This document shows positions 52,601 to 63,400 of a DNA stretch of 64,000 nucleotides, piece by piece. Both the position numbers and the translations under genes were made by a program. Each line of letters begins with the position of its first letter. Position 1 is the first letter of the stretch. The notes beneath the pieces were generated by a model. That model was not told where the DNA came from and searched no databases. It saw only the letters and a program-made list of their open reading frames with translations. Source of the DNA: an uncultured Christensenella sp. (lineage in GTDB: Bacteria > Bacillota > Clostridia > Christensenellales > UBA3700); contig CAJTVJ010000001.1 of assembly GCA_910579785.1 (NCBI GenBank), forward strand, positions 62,001-126,000, written 5' to 3'.

Positions 52601-54679
52601 GTCAACGTCGACCTATACGAATTCAACTTAGGCACGTCAAAAGTAGATGACTATACTCCGCAGACGCTTTACTTTAAATATAAAGACGGCAAGGCGGTAG
52701 GTCTCGACGTACTCAACGGATGGATAGTGTCTGACGCAGACAATTTGTTCAACAGACCGCTCAACGTCAACGGAACGTACTCCAACGTCGTCAACGGCTA
52801 TGAATTTTCTATCAGAACAAATATTGCGGCATTCGACGGCAGAGCTCAGCAGGAGGTAGAACTCGTATTTACGGTAAAGACAAAGAACGTAGAGAAGATG
52901 ACTATCAACGGCGAGGTCAACAATATCAACATCGACCCGTATGAGTACTATATGTACAAGATAGGCGAGAGCGAGAAGAATCCTTTCCCAAGCACAGCCG
53001 TGGCGGATTATTACGACGTATACAAGAGCTATGACGGCACAAAGGATATAATCGACACTTACAGCGAAGAGGTCAATATCGCATGGAAGAACATAGACGG
53101 TATCGACTTTACTTGGAATACCAACGGAAGCAATATCAACAGAGACGCTAAGATAGTGCTTGACAATTCGGCATACCCCAACGGCAGCTTCACTTGGGAA
53201 TTCCCGACGCAGGTATCTGTATTGAGAAACGAGGTCGAGGCAGTTTACTTTGACGAGGCGCTGTCACAGGCAACGTACTATATCGATCCGTTCCAATACA
53301 TCATCAACGGAAAGGGCACTGACAACTTTGCCAAGTATGCTTACGTCAAGTTTACCAACGGGGCGGTATACAGAATGCCTATCGCATGGAGAGGTCTTGA
53401 AGACTTTAAGATAAATCCTGCCAAGCCGGCTCAGTTCCGTCAGTTTGACATCGTCATTGGATTTGACGTTGACGAGTTCAACAGAACGGGAAATATCGTG
53501 CCGTACACAGGCATCAAAGGCAATCTATTGCAAGAGACGTTTGTCAACGTGCAGGTAGAAAACCGCGTGCCTAAGGGATTGAGAATAGACGGAAGTCAGC
53601 TTATGGGCGGCACGTATTATATAGATCCTGTGCAAGTCCTCTATTACGGAATGACGCCGTTCCCAAACAAGGTTACGGTAGAGTATATGAGCGGCAAGAC
53701 GTCAGTGCTTGAAGTCAACGATTCGTTGTGGATAAGAGACTTTGACATCACGATGAAGGGTAAGAAGGGACTCAAAGCTACGTTGCAACTCAATGACGAA
53801 TATTCATTCGACTTAGACGTAGAGATTATCAACAGAAGCGATCTCAAAGCCGAACTTACCGATATGAGTATCGACCCGTACGTATATAAGACGGACGATC
53901 GCGGCAACAGAATTTATGACAGCTACGTTGACAATTTCAATCTCTATCAGACGGTCGGCACGTTTGACGCAAAGACCTTTGAGATAACAGGCGCGCACAG
54001 AGCGTCTATGGGTGAATTTGCAGAAAACGTCACTGGATTTAGATATAAGCTTGTATACACCAAAGACGGCAAGACGGAGACGGTGGTAGAAGAAGATATT
54101 GATTATATCAAAGATTTTATCAACAAAAACCAAGATATTATAATCGTATCGACAGAAGTCATCGAATACTTCAACGTGCCGATAGCTTGGGATCTCAATG
54201 AGATAAATTACAGCAAAGCCGATACTTATACGGTCAAAGCTATCGTACAGGCTGCAAATGCTCAGTTCAACAAGATATACAAAGTCAACGTGACGGTCAT
54301 GGCGAAGAAGGTTGTCGGTATTGGCGGCGGCGTTCAGTATATCATGGTCGGCGGCACCAATCTCAGCGATGCGGCTAAGCAGACCAAGTTGCTCACTCTC
54401 AACAAGCAAGTAATGTTTGACGACGGCACAAGCGGCACCTATGAATGTACGATAGACCTTTCGGGCATACAGTTTGACTCTGTCACGTCGGCAACTTTAA
54501 GATGGTCCACTGACGCCAACGGAAATTTGGTAATTACCGATTTGAGAAATCAAGGCGCGGTGATCACCACCGAAGAAGAAGTAAGAGCTTGCGCTATGGA
54601 CGTCAAGATAACTGTATGCAGCGGCGACATAGCCCAAGAGACCACCGTAAAGGTACACGTATTAGATAATCAGGCATAA
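46676..54679 (+). CDS. Giant lipoprotein (2667 aa) with tandem IDPY-type modules
   Basis: A signal peptide with lipobox (LVAC) is followed by a His/Cys-rich segment (THTHNWSSEYIEDGEQHY..., GDCVCGKEY) and a Gly/Asn linker. Residues about 95-1700 are long beta-rich modules similar to those of the 29094 and 32284 lipoproteins. The C-terminal part holds about six 85-115-residue modules opening with IDPYxY or a variant (near bases 52340, 52605, 52930, 53280, 53618, 53868), each continuing with a VxYxDGxxxxL-like strand. Such modules resemble Ig-like bacterial repeats, but I do not recognise the family. No enzyme motif seen. It probably forms an extended surface fibre, starting an operon with two membrane-anchored surface proteins. 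Confidence 0.85.
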   Translation: MKKSKIITVVLLIVILATVSMAALVACDKTHTHNWSSEYIEDGEQHYQTCDGCEEKKYSNHDFTYGDCVCGKEYEENNGGNNGGGTVKPPSGKLDPMGFLNKIVESIDSPDDVLNLNITATLDSKKDFIYVISLKGNLYELMDKTTEDGEPIAPTKGKNELAFTIHTQSKSQSQAKELVFAMYIIDEKMYIDLADGSPLLYLSDFDANYLLQIIKGAGGMLGDLLEGLDPTILKLIPQVLNLFVFAKPVTTVNADKSVDISMEVKINYLLGAVDKVLGALGLDLPVDIAPIIKYLQTLIPSDESFFLKANFAADGALNTVGFDGIRKDPDSGFTLQAEIEITDKASADIGVPSESDIEVTDFSFTNIQFAIDLKVASSLDESGSETPLDVGKLINGFLPTANIPEGLLLIKGGTGLRLSFKLDLDLDYDKKGTDKNKMAIELFLLDPRTGRPVEVSPQMGIYYIDGSFYLNTDNMLPNYLNGLNIKLDASLAELMDMLVSLVTDAIDKAFGISFDEIRNKGAKLNDNGSISIPSSSVLSSVLRSSSASVVALAAEDNGEYKLSAGIANLVNAVAAVLGLAGTKDEDGNLTPPNIYTDDTSIKVVVNNEFFRILGGLIPALSTIKLPSQIGDIVLSINTFKGGIESITVSTTVNNVTTELKDKETVTVITPALNVELAIGNFFICFEDDGLGDYINTKVDKENTNYLSSLNGVIEHMLGGIRFSSGFNMVFDKGTYDLAPFIAGFGVKEVENSHILWEFTDKFILDASLNLQIALNRTDTAKSMIVLELKTESGIKVGEGDNWIIKPGQVLFGIYGYNNNIYIDISNFNIAGIVLPKLSFSLNFTDLIYTLLDDVVSKLLAQINVTGGDLKFELNFKDLFGIGKSDIAGKGEDGAVAQNALAGGGASYASSAIDPSAALVLIFNTEKIQPVLSLATILAILSATGTDLGNTLSEALSLMELDLSIDMDRNEGFKFSFAGEFIPKLDENGEAVYYFDKDNNKIKVEEGKIYRHISEKPQDEKDDPNSKIVYYTTKKYNYGSNLKLVFEAGTENFPIIVGNLGEHKYPIEDKVEYFEEFKSDLIQAIVDTVGKAAISLDIDLNTLDNQMNITKLINTILANMGKKLDLPISLDLDDWNAHVQLLLSWDLDLTKFSNSKIMLELKFEEKNILGLYINRNSIIVDLTGLGLFSGEIVNSSIVTKVFKMIDGVIKNIGDLDLNKIINDLLKNAGLPTVGTKPEGGQSESTAGGDVATDGDVPTIGEGLQINDFISYLTQAIRLEDTAIVIDFTSSLINGMLTELVGLNLGMNLGVNGRFDLFGDSLDLGIKVEDIEMDAKLSLSVGKDVTIPVNFDEVPDWDATSGKTFATTLLNNLDIGFTIDLANYTNDTVDLQNTLGGTDNYKMFTRIIIEKITNPAGKKLTGTAHSVTAPEGSFLITLAHINRAMYDDNQSASASAKPMVYIVLDHRKASGQLQVVLCSNLISVLGIDIGDKINPINADLDLVGMLAPMIDDLLKSIDGAIDGMGEQLTGGAQSASQDAPMALAGDQPSEPTGIEKVFADLDIIKLLGKDGIMLNLRANGTFNVTIEFDPYIINKLIDDIMGWVFAKGTGHTSLINLAEMAPDMFKQDYLSMITWTREEYGADKKRNTLWGDLMDVLPDLAKDALRSIIGGFADMIADGTIQGIASQLRPIISGLLPFAVWNTATLEVNIVDATIANIHFKGQDTWEHIYIDNDPSKDIAYDKNKDARGGPQTNGKELFYTEIFIYNSSKSVGEYPANGTDKGLVTWADIPTNITFMPYIYSSVKDGVEEIIDTHFTKKVAIYQRGTTIMRADVEFKIVSGQFRDDMTVNNLLSKLSTAGDYQVEATARFSNGTVRRLMIDIEARDEGGGLDYIEPIEMHAYDDALPDFVTVYTKDGKSRKINTRYLTVTGWRPNTFEEHDVTAQVSFKNGTTLPMDIHYLDSTVTTIIINGVEGKNVNVDLYEFNLGTSKVDDYTPQTLYFKYKDGKAVGLDVLNGWIVSDADNLFNRPLNVNGTYSNVVNGYEFSIRTNIAAFDGRAQQEVELVFTVKTKNVEKMTINGEVNNINIDPYEYYMYKIGESEKNPFPSTAVADYYDVYKSYDGTKDIIDTYSEEVNIAWKNIDGIDFTWNTNGSNINRDAKIVLDNSAYPNGSFTWEFPTQVSVLRNEVEAVYFDEALSQATYYIDPFQYIINGKGTDNFAKYAYVKFTNGAVYRMPIAWRGLEDFKINPAKPAQFRQFDIVIGFDVDEFNRTGNIVPYTGIKGNLLQETFVNVQVENRVPKGLRIDGSQLMGGTYYIDPVQVLYYGMTPFPNKVTVEYMSGKTSVLEVNDSLWIRDFDITMKGKKGLKATLQLNDEYSFDLDVEIINRSDLKAELTDMSIDPYVYKTDDRGNRIYDSYVDNFNLYQTVGTFDAKTFEITGAHRASMGEFAENVTGFRYKLVYTKDGKTETVVEEDIDYIKDFINKNQDIIIVSTEVIEYFNVPIAWDLNEINYSKADTYTVKAIVQAANAQFNKIYKVNVTVMAKKVVGIGGGVQYIMVGGTNLSDAAKQTKLLTLNKQVMFDDGTSGTYECTIDLSGIQFDSVTSATLRWSTDANGNLVITDLRNQGAVITTEEEVRACAMDVKITVCSGDIAQETTVKVHVLDNQA

Positions 54680-54692
54680 CGGGGGAAAGATA

Positions 54693-57600
54693 ATGAGATC
54701 TAAGACACAGAAAAAATTCATTTTGATATCATCGGTGGCAATAATGATATTGCTTGCGATGATGACGTTCATACTTTTGGATACGTCAGCACCCGTTGCG
54801 CAGGCAGCGGCAGGGGACATGTACGTTGCCGAGTATGTAGGCGACAACGGCAGTCTGCCGGGCGACGCGCATTTGACGAAAGAAGAGATAGCCGCCAAAT
54901 ATAATAAATCTACACTCAGCGTACTTACCATAAACAGCGGACAGATGTTGTATGATTTTCTCAATGGAAATTACAGTGGTTATTCAGTGGGATATTTGGA
55001 GAGCGACGTAGGTATATCTTACAATTCTGTCAAAGAAGGATATTATAATACCAACGTCAACAGTTCCAATGCGATATTCGACCGGATATTCGACGGCAAC
55101 GGCTATACTCTGAATCTGTACGGCGGCGTAGGTGACGCAAACTCCAACGTTGAGATATCCGACAACGATGCGAGAAGAAAATCTCGCAGAAACAATCTTG
55201 ACGGATACGGACCCATTGAAGTATGGTATGAGTACACAGGATTTTTGGTTGCGGAGAATTACGGTACTATCGCAAATTTGAAGATCGATTATACGTCTCC
55301 TCACACCGGTATCGTGGCAGAAAAGGGAGAGTGGAACGGCGACGGACCTTTGGGTATAGCAAAATCCAACAGAATACTCTCAAAAAGAGACGGCTCTTTC
55401 TGCGCAGGTATAGTAGCCGGTCTCAACGGATACGGCGGTGTGATAGACAACGTAAAGCTTACGCTCAACAATGCGTTTACAGCTATAAAAATGTACTATA
55501 ACGGCGACGGCAAAGGCAACGGCTATTATACGGAAAACACCGCTTATGCAGGCGGAATTGCAGGAAGGATAGAGGAAAACAGCACTATAAGCGGATGTTG
55601 GGTAGACATAACCGATTCTGCGGCTGGTATATATTCCGGCGCGCAAGGCAAGTCGGCAAGTAGTGTGACCGGTAATACTGACAATCATAACGCATTGGCA
55701 ATGGCGGGCGGTATTGTCGGAAATATAGACTCGGGCACTGCAAAGTTGGAGTATTGCGCAATCTCCGGCACAGGTCAGATAAGAGCATTTGCCAACAGAG
55801 CGACTAAGGGATACAGAGCGTATGCAGGCGGTATCGCGGCGGGTTGCGTACAAATCAAAGATTATTCTACCGTAACAGACTGCAACAGCGGCACAGCCGT
55901 GCAGGCAGGACAGATAAAGGGAGCGATATCTGCATGGACGGGCAGTAGGTTTACTAATTTTGACAATGTTCCGAGAACTTCTATGGGATTGTTGTTTGAC
56001 GCAGTCGGCACAGACGAAAACGTTGAGAGCTTGGCAATACTTTTCAACTTAGAAGACCTTATGGACGCCAATCCCGATACATATAAGCCGACCTCTTCCG
56101 AGGGAAAAGTGGTATGCGACTCTTCCGGCAATTTGCGTAATTGGATGTCTATACACCCCACTTCGGACGGCGGTAGGATGACGGTCCAATTCGATAGGGA
56201 AAATCCAAAGTATGACATAAGAGTACATGCTATCGCAGACGGTCACGAGAATATGGACGAAACGCTTGACAATTTTGATATGACAAGTCTAGGCGTACCC
56301 TTCTATCAATATAAGTTGCCTGTGGGCAGCGGCGGAGGATTTATTTGGTCTGCAAAGTTTGAGACTTCCAGCGATTCTTCCAACCATATCAAACTTGACC
56401 TTGACGATCCGATATATGCGGAAATATATATGTTGAATTCTGGCAGGACAGGCAAATATAATTTTGAATTCGGCAAGATGGGCGTTCTTGAATATGAAGA
56501 CACCAACAGCACGGACCGCAATAAGTTTAAGCAGTATGACGGGTCGGCGTTGAAATTGCCGAAAGTCCGTATGACCAACGACGCGGCATTTGACACAAGC
56601 GTATTTAATTCGCAAGACCTATGGAATATAACTTACACCAACGTGTCTGGAAGCAATACGGCGCAGGTTGACGTGGCTCAGACGTATATGCCGGGTAATT
56701 ATACAATGAAAGTCGAGACGACTATCGGCGAGCGTACGTACGGATATTACAACGAAGCGCAGAGAAGACTGGCTTGGCAGCCCAAAGATAATTACTTGTT
56801 TACGATATTGCAAGGCAAGCTTTCTTTCGGCGATAATACGACTTCTACCGACGGATGGCAGAGCGCGGTCACATTTGAGCTTAAAATGAATGCGGCGAGC
56901 GACTTTGATACGCTTGAATTCCAGCGTAACGGCGTCTTCCCGGAAGATTCTACGCAAGGATTTGAATACGATGGCGCAACGGCGACTTATACGGTCACGG
57001 CAGGCACCGGTAAGAACGGTACCAACTATACCTTCTTTGCCTATAAGAGAGACCCGATTACGGGTGAAAACGTGCTTGTTGCAAGCAGTGAGAGCAGGAC
57101 TGTCAAGATAGACACCGAAGCTCCCGAAGTAAGCGAGCCCGAGTATTATATGGTCGAGGACGGCAAAGAGAGACTCTTGTCCGAGGACGATCTTGACGAG
57201 ATTCAGCGCAGCTGGACAAAAAATCAGATTTTGGTAAAATACAGCGTGTCCGACAACGGCAAGTCAGGCGTTGCAAGCGCAGCTACTGAATCTTATATCG
57301 AAAATGAGGAGTTGCCCAACGGAGATTACAACGTTGTCGTCTCTGTCAACGACAGTTTGCCGAAGACTTTGCTTTATATTGACGCGAGGGGCAACACAAC
57401 TTCGCTAGACATTCAATTCAACGTAGACAGAGTGCAAGGCAGACTTGAATTTGCAGGCTCTTCATACAGACCCAGCAGCGGACTTAGCTATTCGAGAGAA
57501 AACGTCACGATACGTTATAAGGCTACTTTCGGCTTGTCGGGTTGGAGGATGTATTACAGCTATCAAAAAGACGCCGACGGCAACGATATATGGGTGGCAA

Positions 57601-60371
57601 GAGGCGATCAGGACCAGATGGTCAACAGCGGAGCCAACAAGACTTTTGTCATAGATTGGAATATGGGCGACGTCAGACTTGGCAAGACTGCTCAATTCAA
57701 GATCAAGATGGTCAATCTTGCAGGGCTTTATGAAGATGAAGTATTCCCGATAGACTCTACGGGACATAGATTCCCCGACGACGTAATCGGCGAGTATATA
57801 ATTTGGCGCAGAATAGCAGATATATATATTGACGCCAAGCTTGACAATATATTCCTTGACAACGCAGAGGGCGAAGATATAAGCGTCGAGCAGATATTGC
57901 AAAGCGGAGAAGCGGCTAAATACTTTGACAAAGAGTATGACGGCACGTCGGAATATGAAGGTAAGAAACAATACAAATTCTATATGGACGTGTCGGCGCT
58001 TGGACCTAACTTCCTTTACAACGACAAGATAGGAGTGTTGTATTCTACGGCGTTCTTTATGTCCAGACCTGCAATAGATTTGGGCGTCAAAGACGGCAAG
58101 CTGCCCGTGTTGTTGGAATATAAAAATTCCGACGCAGGCAACGTAGGTATAAGGATATCCGTACCGCTGAGCGGCAACAATTATTACAACTATGCTATCT
58201 ATTTTACGAACTTAGATAATATAGACTTTGAATACGATTTTGAAGCGGAGTACGGCACGTATTGGGATCACGTGGATATTGACGCCAATATCAGCAAGAG
58301 AATAGTTGAGATAAATCTTGCAGATCAAGATGAGTTGAAAGCCAACTTCGTCTACGGTGACGAAATACCAAATGAGTTGCAGATCAACGTGCCTCAGACG
58401 AATGCTATAATAACCGTCGCATTAAAGACGGACGCGTCGTCTACCGCCAACATTGGTGAATATCCTATATTAGGCACAGCGCCTAAGTTTGACAACGTAG
58501 AGTACGTGATAAATTCTATGAACATAACTATCGGCAAGCGACCTGTCGCAGTTGATTTGAGATATGACGACGGTGAGATAGGCAACATACCTACCGGCGA
58601 ACAGGCAGGCACAACTCATTATATCACGGGTACCTATGACGACGTCAACGGCGACTCGCAGCCTGTCAACGTCAAATACTATCTTGACGGCAAAGAAGTA
58701 GACGCGCTTGCAAAGGTCGGGGAGTATCGCTTTGATTTAAGTTTGACCGACTCCAACTATACCATCGACGGACAAATTAGTTTTAGATTTGTCATACAGA
58801 AGGGATATCTCAACGTCACGACGGGAGTGAGAGTCGTTGACTTTACGGAAGAGCAGATATTGTATAATCCTATCATTCCGCAGGAGGCGGACGGACTCTA
58901 TGACAAAGAGGATATAACGATCACGTATTACAAGTATTACGACGGCGCTACGTATGACAGCGTGACCGGCGAGATAACGGGTACGTACAACCGTCAGCCG
59001 TTGGCTGAGCCTCCTATCGAGAGAGGTATTTATTACGTCGAAGTGTCTTATGCGAGAGAAACGGAAAACTTCTATCCAAAGACATACAGCGCAGGCAGTC
59101 TTATCATAACCAAGGCGGCTACGACTATCAACGTGGAGACGACGAATCTTGAATATAGCTTTGACAATTACAAGCTTTATAGCTTTGACCTCAAAGACGC
59201 TATCACAGAAGTAAGGTCGTCAAGCGATAATTTGCTTTGGAATTCGGCTGACGAGGCAGAAGGATACATAAAGATATACTACTATAAGGACGGAACGTAT
59301 ACCCAAGTGCCAAAAGACGAGACTTCCGAAGAAGGCTGGTACAGCAGAGTAGGCACTTACAGATATAAGTTGGAGTACGTAGGCAACGATGATTATGATA
59401 AATGCGAACTGATAGTCAATATGACGATAACCAATGCGAGATTTAAAAATATCAATTTTACTCGCACAGAATATGAGTTCAACTATGACGGCAAAGTATA
59501 TTTGCCGGAAGTGAGAGGTTTGGGCGCATACCCGGGTATTCAAGTAAGATATCAATACGGTACGCGTACAGTCAATAGCCTTGACGAGTTTAAATTTGTC
59601 AATGCGGGCAGATATGAGATAAAGATGTATGCCGACCTTGAAGACTTTGAGCCTTTTGAATGCAAGACCGTACTGATAATAAATAAAGCGCAGTTTAAGA
59701 ATATTACGGTTGAGAACATCAACGTCGATTACGACGGACAGAAACACACTGTCAAAATCAACGGTTTGAGAGGCAGCGTCGAAGACGGATTGTATTATGA
59801 CGACGGCATCACCGCAGGCGGCGTCAACGTCATCATAAAAAGCGGCAATGAAGAGGGCGTGCTCTTTGCTACTGACGTAAAGATTGACCCTGCGACGGGA
59901 CTCCCGACCAACCATGGCGGTACGATAGTTCTCAGCGCCAACAACTACGAAAACCTTTCGCTCAATACTTATATCAATATAAATCAAATTGAGTTTAAGT
60001 ATACCGAAATAGGCAAGACGGTACCTTATAAAGTTCCAAGCGGAATGTCATTGAGCGACTACAAGGGATATTATGAGCTCAACGGCGAGAAATTCGAGTG
60101 TGATCTTATTTATTTCGACAAAGAAGGCAACGTGGTAGTGCCTAATGAAGACGGAGTACTTGCAGACGGCAGCTATACCGTAAAGATCAAGCTCCCTAAT
60201 TCCAATTACTATATCAACGAGTATTGGAGATTGGAGATCGGTGAGATCAACAGCAAGAGCCTTACTACGTTAGGCATAATTGCGGTTGTTGCAGTTGCGA
60301 TGATACTCATTGCGGCAGTAGTTACGGCAGTTGTAGTCGTCAAGAAGAGAAAGCAAGCCGGCATTGTATAG
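54693..60371 (+). CDS. Surface protein with beta-helix and MBG-like repeats, C-terminal TM anchor
   Basis: A 1892-residue protein starting 13 bases after the giant lipoprotein. Signal peptide (about 8-36). The N-terminal third (about 50-410) has GLUG-like, beta-helix-type repeats (AYAGGIAGRIEENSTISGCW, AMAGGIVGNIDSG). The middle has Ig-like domains with Asp/Gly-rich loops. The C-terminal half is a series of MBG-type modules (VDYDGQKHTVKING, YSFDN, YEFNYDGKVY). A final TM (about 1862-1885) with a KKRK tail anchors it; there is no LPXTG sortase signal. Probably a long adhesin-like stalk. No catalytic residues identified. Operon partner of its neighbours. Confidence 0.85.
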   Translation: MRSKTQKKFILISSVAIMILLAMMTFILLDTSAPVAQAAAGDMYVAEYVGDNGSLPGDAHLTKEEIAAKYNKSTLSVLTINSGQMLYDFLNGNYSGYSVGYLESDVGISYNSVKEGYYNTNVNSSNAIFDRIFDGNGYTLNLYGGVGDANSNVEISDNDARRKSRRNNLDGYGPIEVWYEYTGFLVAENYGTIANLKIDYTSPHTGIVAEKGEWNGDGPLGIAKSNRILSKRDGSFCAGIVAGLNGYGGVIDNVKLTLNNAFTAIKMYYNGDGKGNGYYTENTAYAGGIAGRIEENSTISGCWVDITDSAAGIYSGAQGKSASSVTGNTDNHNALAMAGGIVGNIDSGTAKLEYCAISGTGQIRAFANRATKGYRAYAGGIAAGCVQIKDYSTVTDCNSGTAVQAGQIKGAISAWTGSRFTNFDNVPRTSMGLLFDAVGTDENVESLAILFNLEDLMDANPDTYKPTSSEGKVVCDSSGNLRNWMSIHPTSDGGRMTVQFDRENPKYDIRVHAIADGHENMDETLDNFDMTSLGVPFYQYKLPVGSGGGFIWSAKFETSSDSSNHIKLDLDDPIYAEIYMLNSGRTGKYNFEFGKMGVLEYEDTNSTDRNKFKQYDGSALKLPKVRMTNDAAFDTSVFNSQDLWNITYTNVSGSNTAQVDVAQTYMPGNYTMKVETTIGERTYGYYNEAQRRLAWQPKDNYLFTILQGKLSFGDNTTSTDGWQSAVTFELKMNAASDFDTLEFQRNGVFPEDSTQGFEYDGATATYTVTAGTGKNGTNYTFFAYKRDPITGENVLVASSESRTVKIDTEAPEVSEPEYYMVEDGKERLLSEDDLDEIQRSWTKNQILVKYSVSDNGKSGVASAATESYIENEELPNGDYNVVVSVNDSLPKTLLYIDARGNTTSLDIQFNVDRVQGRLEFAGSSYRPSSGLSYSRENVTIRYKATFGLSGWRMYYSYQKDADGNDIWVARGDQDQMVNSGANKTFVIDWNMGDVRLGKTAQFKIKMVNLAGLYEDEVFPIDSTGHRFPDDVIGEYIIWRRIADIYIDAKLDNIFLDNAEGEDISVEQILQSGEAAKYFDKEYDGTSEYEGKKQYKFYMDVSALGPNFLYNDKIGVLYSTAFFMSRPAIDLGVKDGKLPVLLEYKNSDAGNVGIRISVPLSGNNYYNYAIYFTNLDNIDFEYDFEAEYGTYWDHVDIDANISKRIVEINLADQDELKANFVYGDEIPNELQINVPQTNAIITVALKTDASSTANIGEYPILGTAPKFDNVEYVINSMNITIGKRPVAVDLRYDDGEIGNIPTGEQAGTTHYITGTYDDVNGDSQPVNVKYYLDGKEVDALAKVGEYRFDLSLTDSNYTIDGQISFRFVIQKGYLNVTTGVRVVDFTEEQILYNPIIPQEADGLYDKEDITITYYKYYDGATYDSVTGEITGTYNRQPLAEPPIERGIYYVEVSYARETENFYPKTYSAGSLIITKAATTINVETTNLEYSFDNYKLYSFDLKDAITEVRSSSDNLLWNSADEAEGYIKIYYYKDGTYTQVPKDETSEEGWYSRVGTYRYKLEYVGNDDYDKCELIVNMTITNARFKNINFTRTEYEFNYDGKVYLPEVRGLGAYPGIQVRYQYGTRTVNSLDEFKFVNAGRYEIKMYADLEDFEPFECKTVLIINKAQFKNITVENINVDYDGQKHTVKINGLRGSVEDGLYYDDGITAGGVNVIIKSGNEEGVLFATDVKIDPATGLPTNHGGTIVLSANNYENLSLNTYININQIEFKYTEIGKTVPYKVPSGMSLSDYKGYYELNGEKFECDLIYFDKEGNVVVPNEDGVLADGSYTVKIKLPNSNYYINEYWRLEIGEINSKSLTTLGIIAVVAVAMILIAAVVTAVVVVKKRKQAGIV

Positions 60372-60456
60372 TGTCTGCGCCGCCGCGTTGCGGAGCATTA
60401 AAATATGAAGTCAACGTATGCAATTTATGAGAGTTGTTGAATATGGAGGAGAAATT

Positions 60457-63400
60457 ATGACAAATACAAAGAAAAAGACTATTATGTTTTTAAGCATAGC
60501 GATGTTATTGATAGTATTCTTTGTTGTCGCGTTTATAGGACAAAGTTTAGGGGTGAATACGGAGATGGCGAGTGCAGCCGCCGCTAATGAAGCCGAGGTC
60601 ATTCAGAATAAATTGGATTCTGTCATGTCCAACGGCAAGGCTCCGTCTACGCCGAGTAACGAAGGTTACGGTATAAGTAATGCGGCGCAGCTTCGTGATT
60701 TTTTGATCAATGGCAGCGGTAAGGGATATTTGAGTGCCGACATATATGATTTTTCTTGGGATGACGGTTGTTTTACAAGAAGACTTATGTCGCCCAACGT
60801 GACGGAACTCAACGGCAACGGTTATACGATCACGCTTACAGCCACAAAGTTGGCAAATACAAGATCGACGCCGGAAATTTCAGTGAGCGACGCTGACGAG
60901 CCTAACGGCACGGATTATGCAGTTGCGAGAACCAATTTTGCCGACGACGGCTGTCTCAACACTTATGCAGGCACTAAGGAAACGAGAAATAATATAGACC
61001 TGCACGGAGGTTTGATAGGTTATTTAAGACCTAATCAGACGATAAAGAATTGTAATTTTGTATACAATAAGACAATTAACGTATCGTATGCTACGCGAAA
61101 CACCGGCACTATGGGCTTGATCGTGGCTTATTCTCTCGGCACGATAGATAATTGCAGCTTGACTATTGGCGGCGGCATAACTATGTTTGCAGACACTAAT
61201 TGGACAGGTTCTTTTATGGTTAGTTATCAACAGGAAACCATGTCAAAACACTCTTTCGCTCTCGGCGGTTACGTCGGTACGATGTCCAACAATGCCCGAC
61301 TTTCCAACAGCTCTATAAAGCTTGTCGGCAATCTTGCGTTGTCTGTCCAGGGATTGAATAAAGGATCAAATGATTATCTAAAGAATTATGCAAGAGCTTG
61401 GACGGGCGGTATTGTAGGTTGGATGGCAAATGGTTCACAGGTATACAATGTAGTTACGGAAGGCAGCGGCAACGTAGAGGCTAGATGCGTCAACCCGCAG
61501 GATAACAGAACGATGTCTTTTGCAGGAATAGTCGCAGGTACGTCGGGCGGAGAGACTCAGGGAGCAGGTGAAATATGGTCGATTTGCGGAAAGATAGCTT
61601 CGTGCGGCAGAATAGACGGCGTAATCAATAAGTGGACGGGTGCGGCTAAGTATTTGGTCGGTTACAATGATTTTTCTCCTATCGGTTTGCAAGATAATAA
61701 TCAACCTTACTTGGTAGTTGGTCTTGCCGGTATGGAAGGAGAATTGTCCAACGTATCCAACATATATATGACGGAAGATATATATAAGAACAATACGTAT
61801 TCTATCGGATACGACTTCTCGGTCCCCAATAAGACCAACGGATCTTACAGAGGCAGATGGTATTCTACCAACATATTTATTCAAGATACGATAGACTCAA
61901 ACGGCGAGATAACGAATAGCTATACGCCGGCGTCCAGCGATCGTGCTTATTTGAAGTTTTCGGGTACGGAAATATCCTCGCCTGTATGGGCTGTATACAA
62001 TTTCGGCAGCAACGAAGGTATTTTGTGGTCAAAAGAAGTCATCAATATGACGAATACCGACGATAAGACAACGTCTTATTATTTTGACTTGGCTACTTCA
62101 ATAAATGACGCCAAGAAATTTAACGTAACGTATACGGAAATTCAAAGAAAAGTTGTACCCAACTATACCATAAAGTATACTCACGGCAGAGCCGTCTACT
62201 TTAAAAAAGTATATCCGCAAGGGTCAGACACGTCAAATCCCAACAGAGTAATAATGCCGGAGACAAATTACGGTTCTTCTCTGCATGCACCTGAGATACA
62301 TACGTTTGCCGATAAAGGGTGCACAAAGCCTCTGCAAATCTTCTATGACAGAAGTTATTGGTACTACGTCAATGAGTCCAACAACACGCCTAAACAAATG
62401 ACTGACGAACAGGTGCCGGTGGGTAACTATGAATCGTTTATATTCGTTAAGGATGCCGACGGCAGAGATTGCTCGCATATACACTTCCTCAACAGCGCTT
62501 TGAGATACGTTGCGTATATCGAGGACGATCCCAACTATATCGAATTTAAAAAGACTCATCCCGATTACGATCCTGTAAAGGGTGGAGAAAAACAGATAGA
62601 TTGGCAGCAGCGCGCAGTACAGAGAGTGGGCGCAAAGCTTACAGGTATACAGTGGGGTAATGCCGACGACGTCACAAAATTGAGCGGTATCAAGTATGAC
62701 CACTTTGACAGACCTATCACATTCGGCACGTATGAGACGGTGTATGACGGCGATCCTGTCACCTTTAATCTTGACATAGTCAAAGACGATTTGATAGGCG
62801 ACGATAGATGCAGCGCGACTTATGAATACAGAGCTTTCAACGAGAGCACGCAAGAGTACGAAGTCGTGGACAGCTGCGTCAACGCCGGCGTATATAAGCT
62901 GGTAGTAACGGGGCTCAACAACTCCAATTATAAGTTGACGGAACTTTCTGAGGGCGAGGACTATTGTATCGACTTTACGATAAAACAGCGGCAGATAATG
63001 ATATCCGACAGAACGGGAGCGGTATTGCAAGACGACGGCACAGCTTATATTCTCCAAGCAGAGTATGCGGCGGCGGACATAAATCTTGCCGACAATATCG
63101 CAGTATGTCTCGATCAATCCGAAGCCAATGCTTCAAGAGCAGGTATAGTATTCTACAACATACTCGGCATTGATAAGGATATACTTAAATTTGAGTATTT
63201 GCCTGTCGGCGGCGGCGACCTCGATATGCGCAACGTAGGCGGATTTGATATGCAGATAAGTTTGCTCACAGGTATAAAAGCCGGCAACTATATAATGCCC
63301 AACGTCACCGTTTATCACGTCAATATAGTTGAGACAGAGGCAATTTATTCCAATGTCGACGACATACAATTTACTTACGGATATTATATAGAGGACGTTC

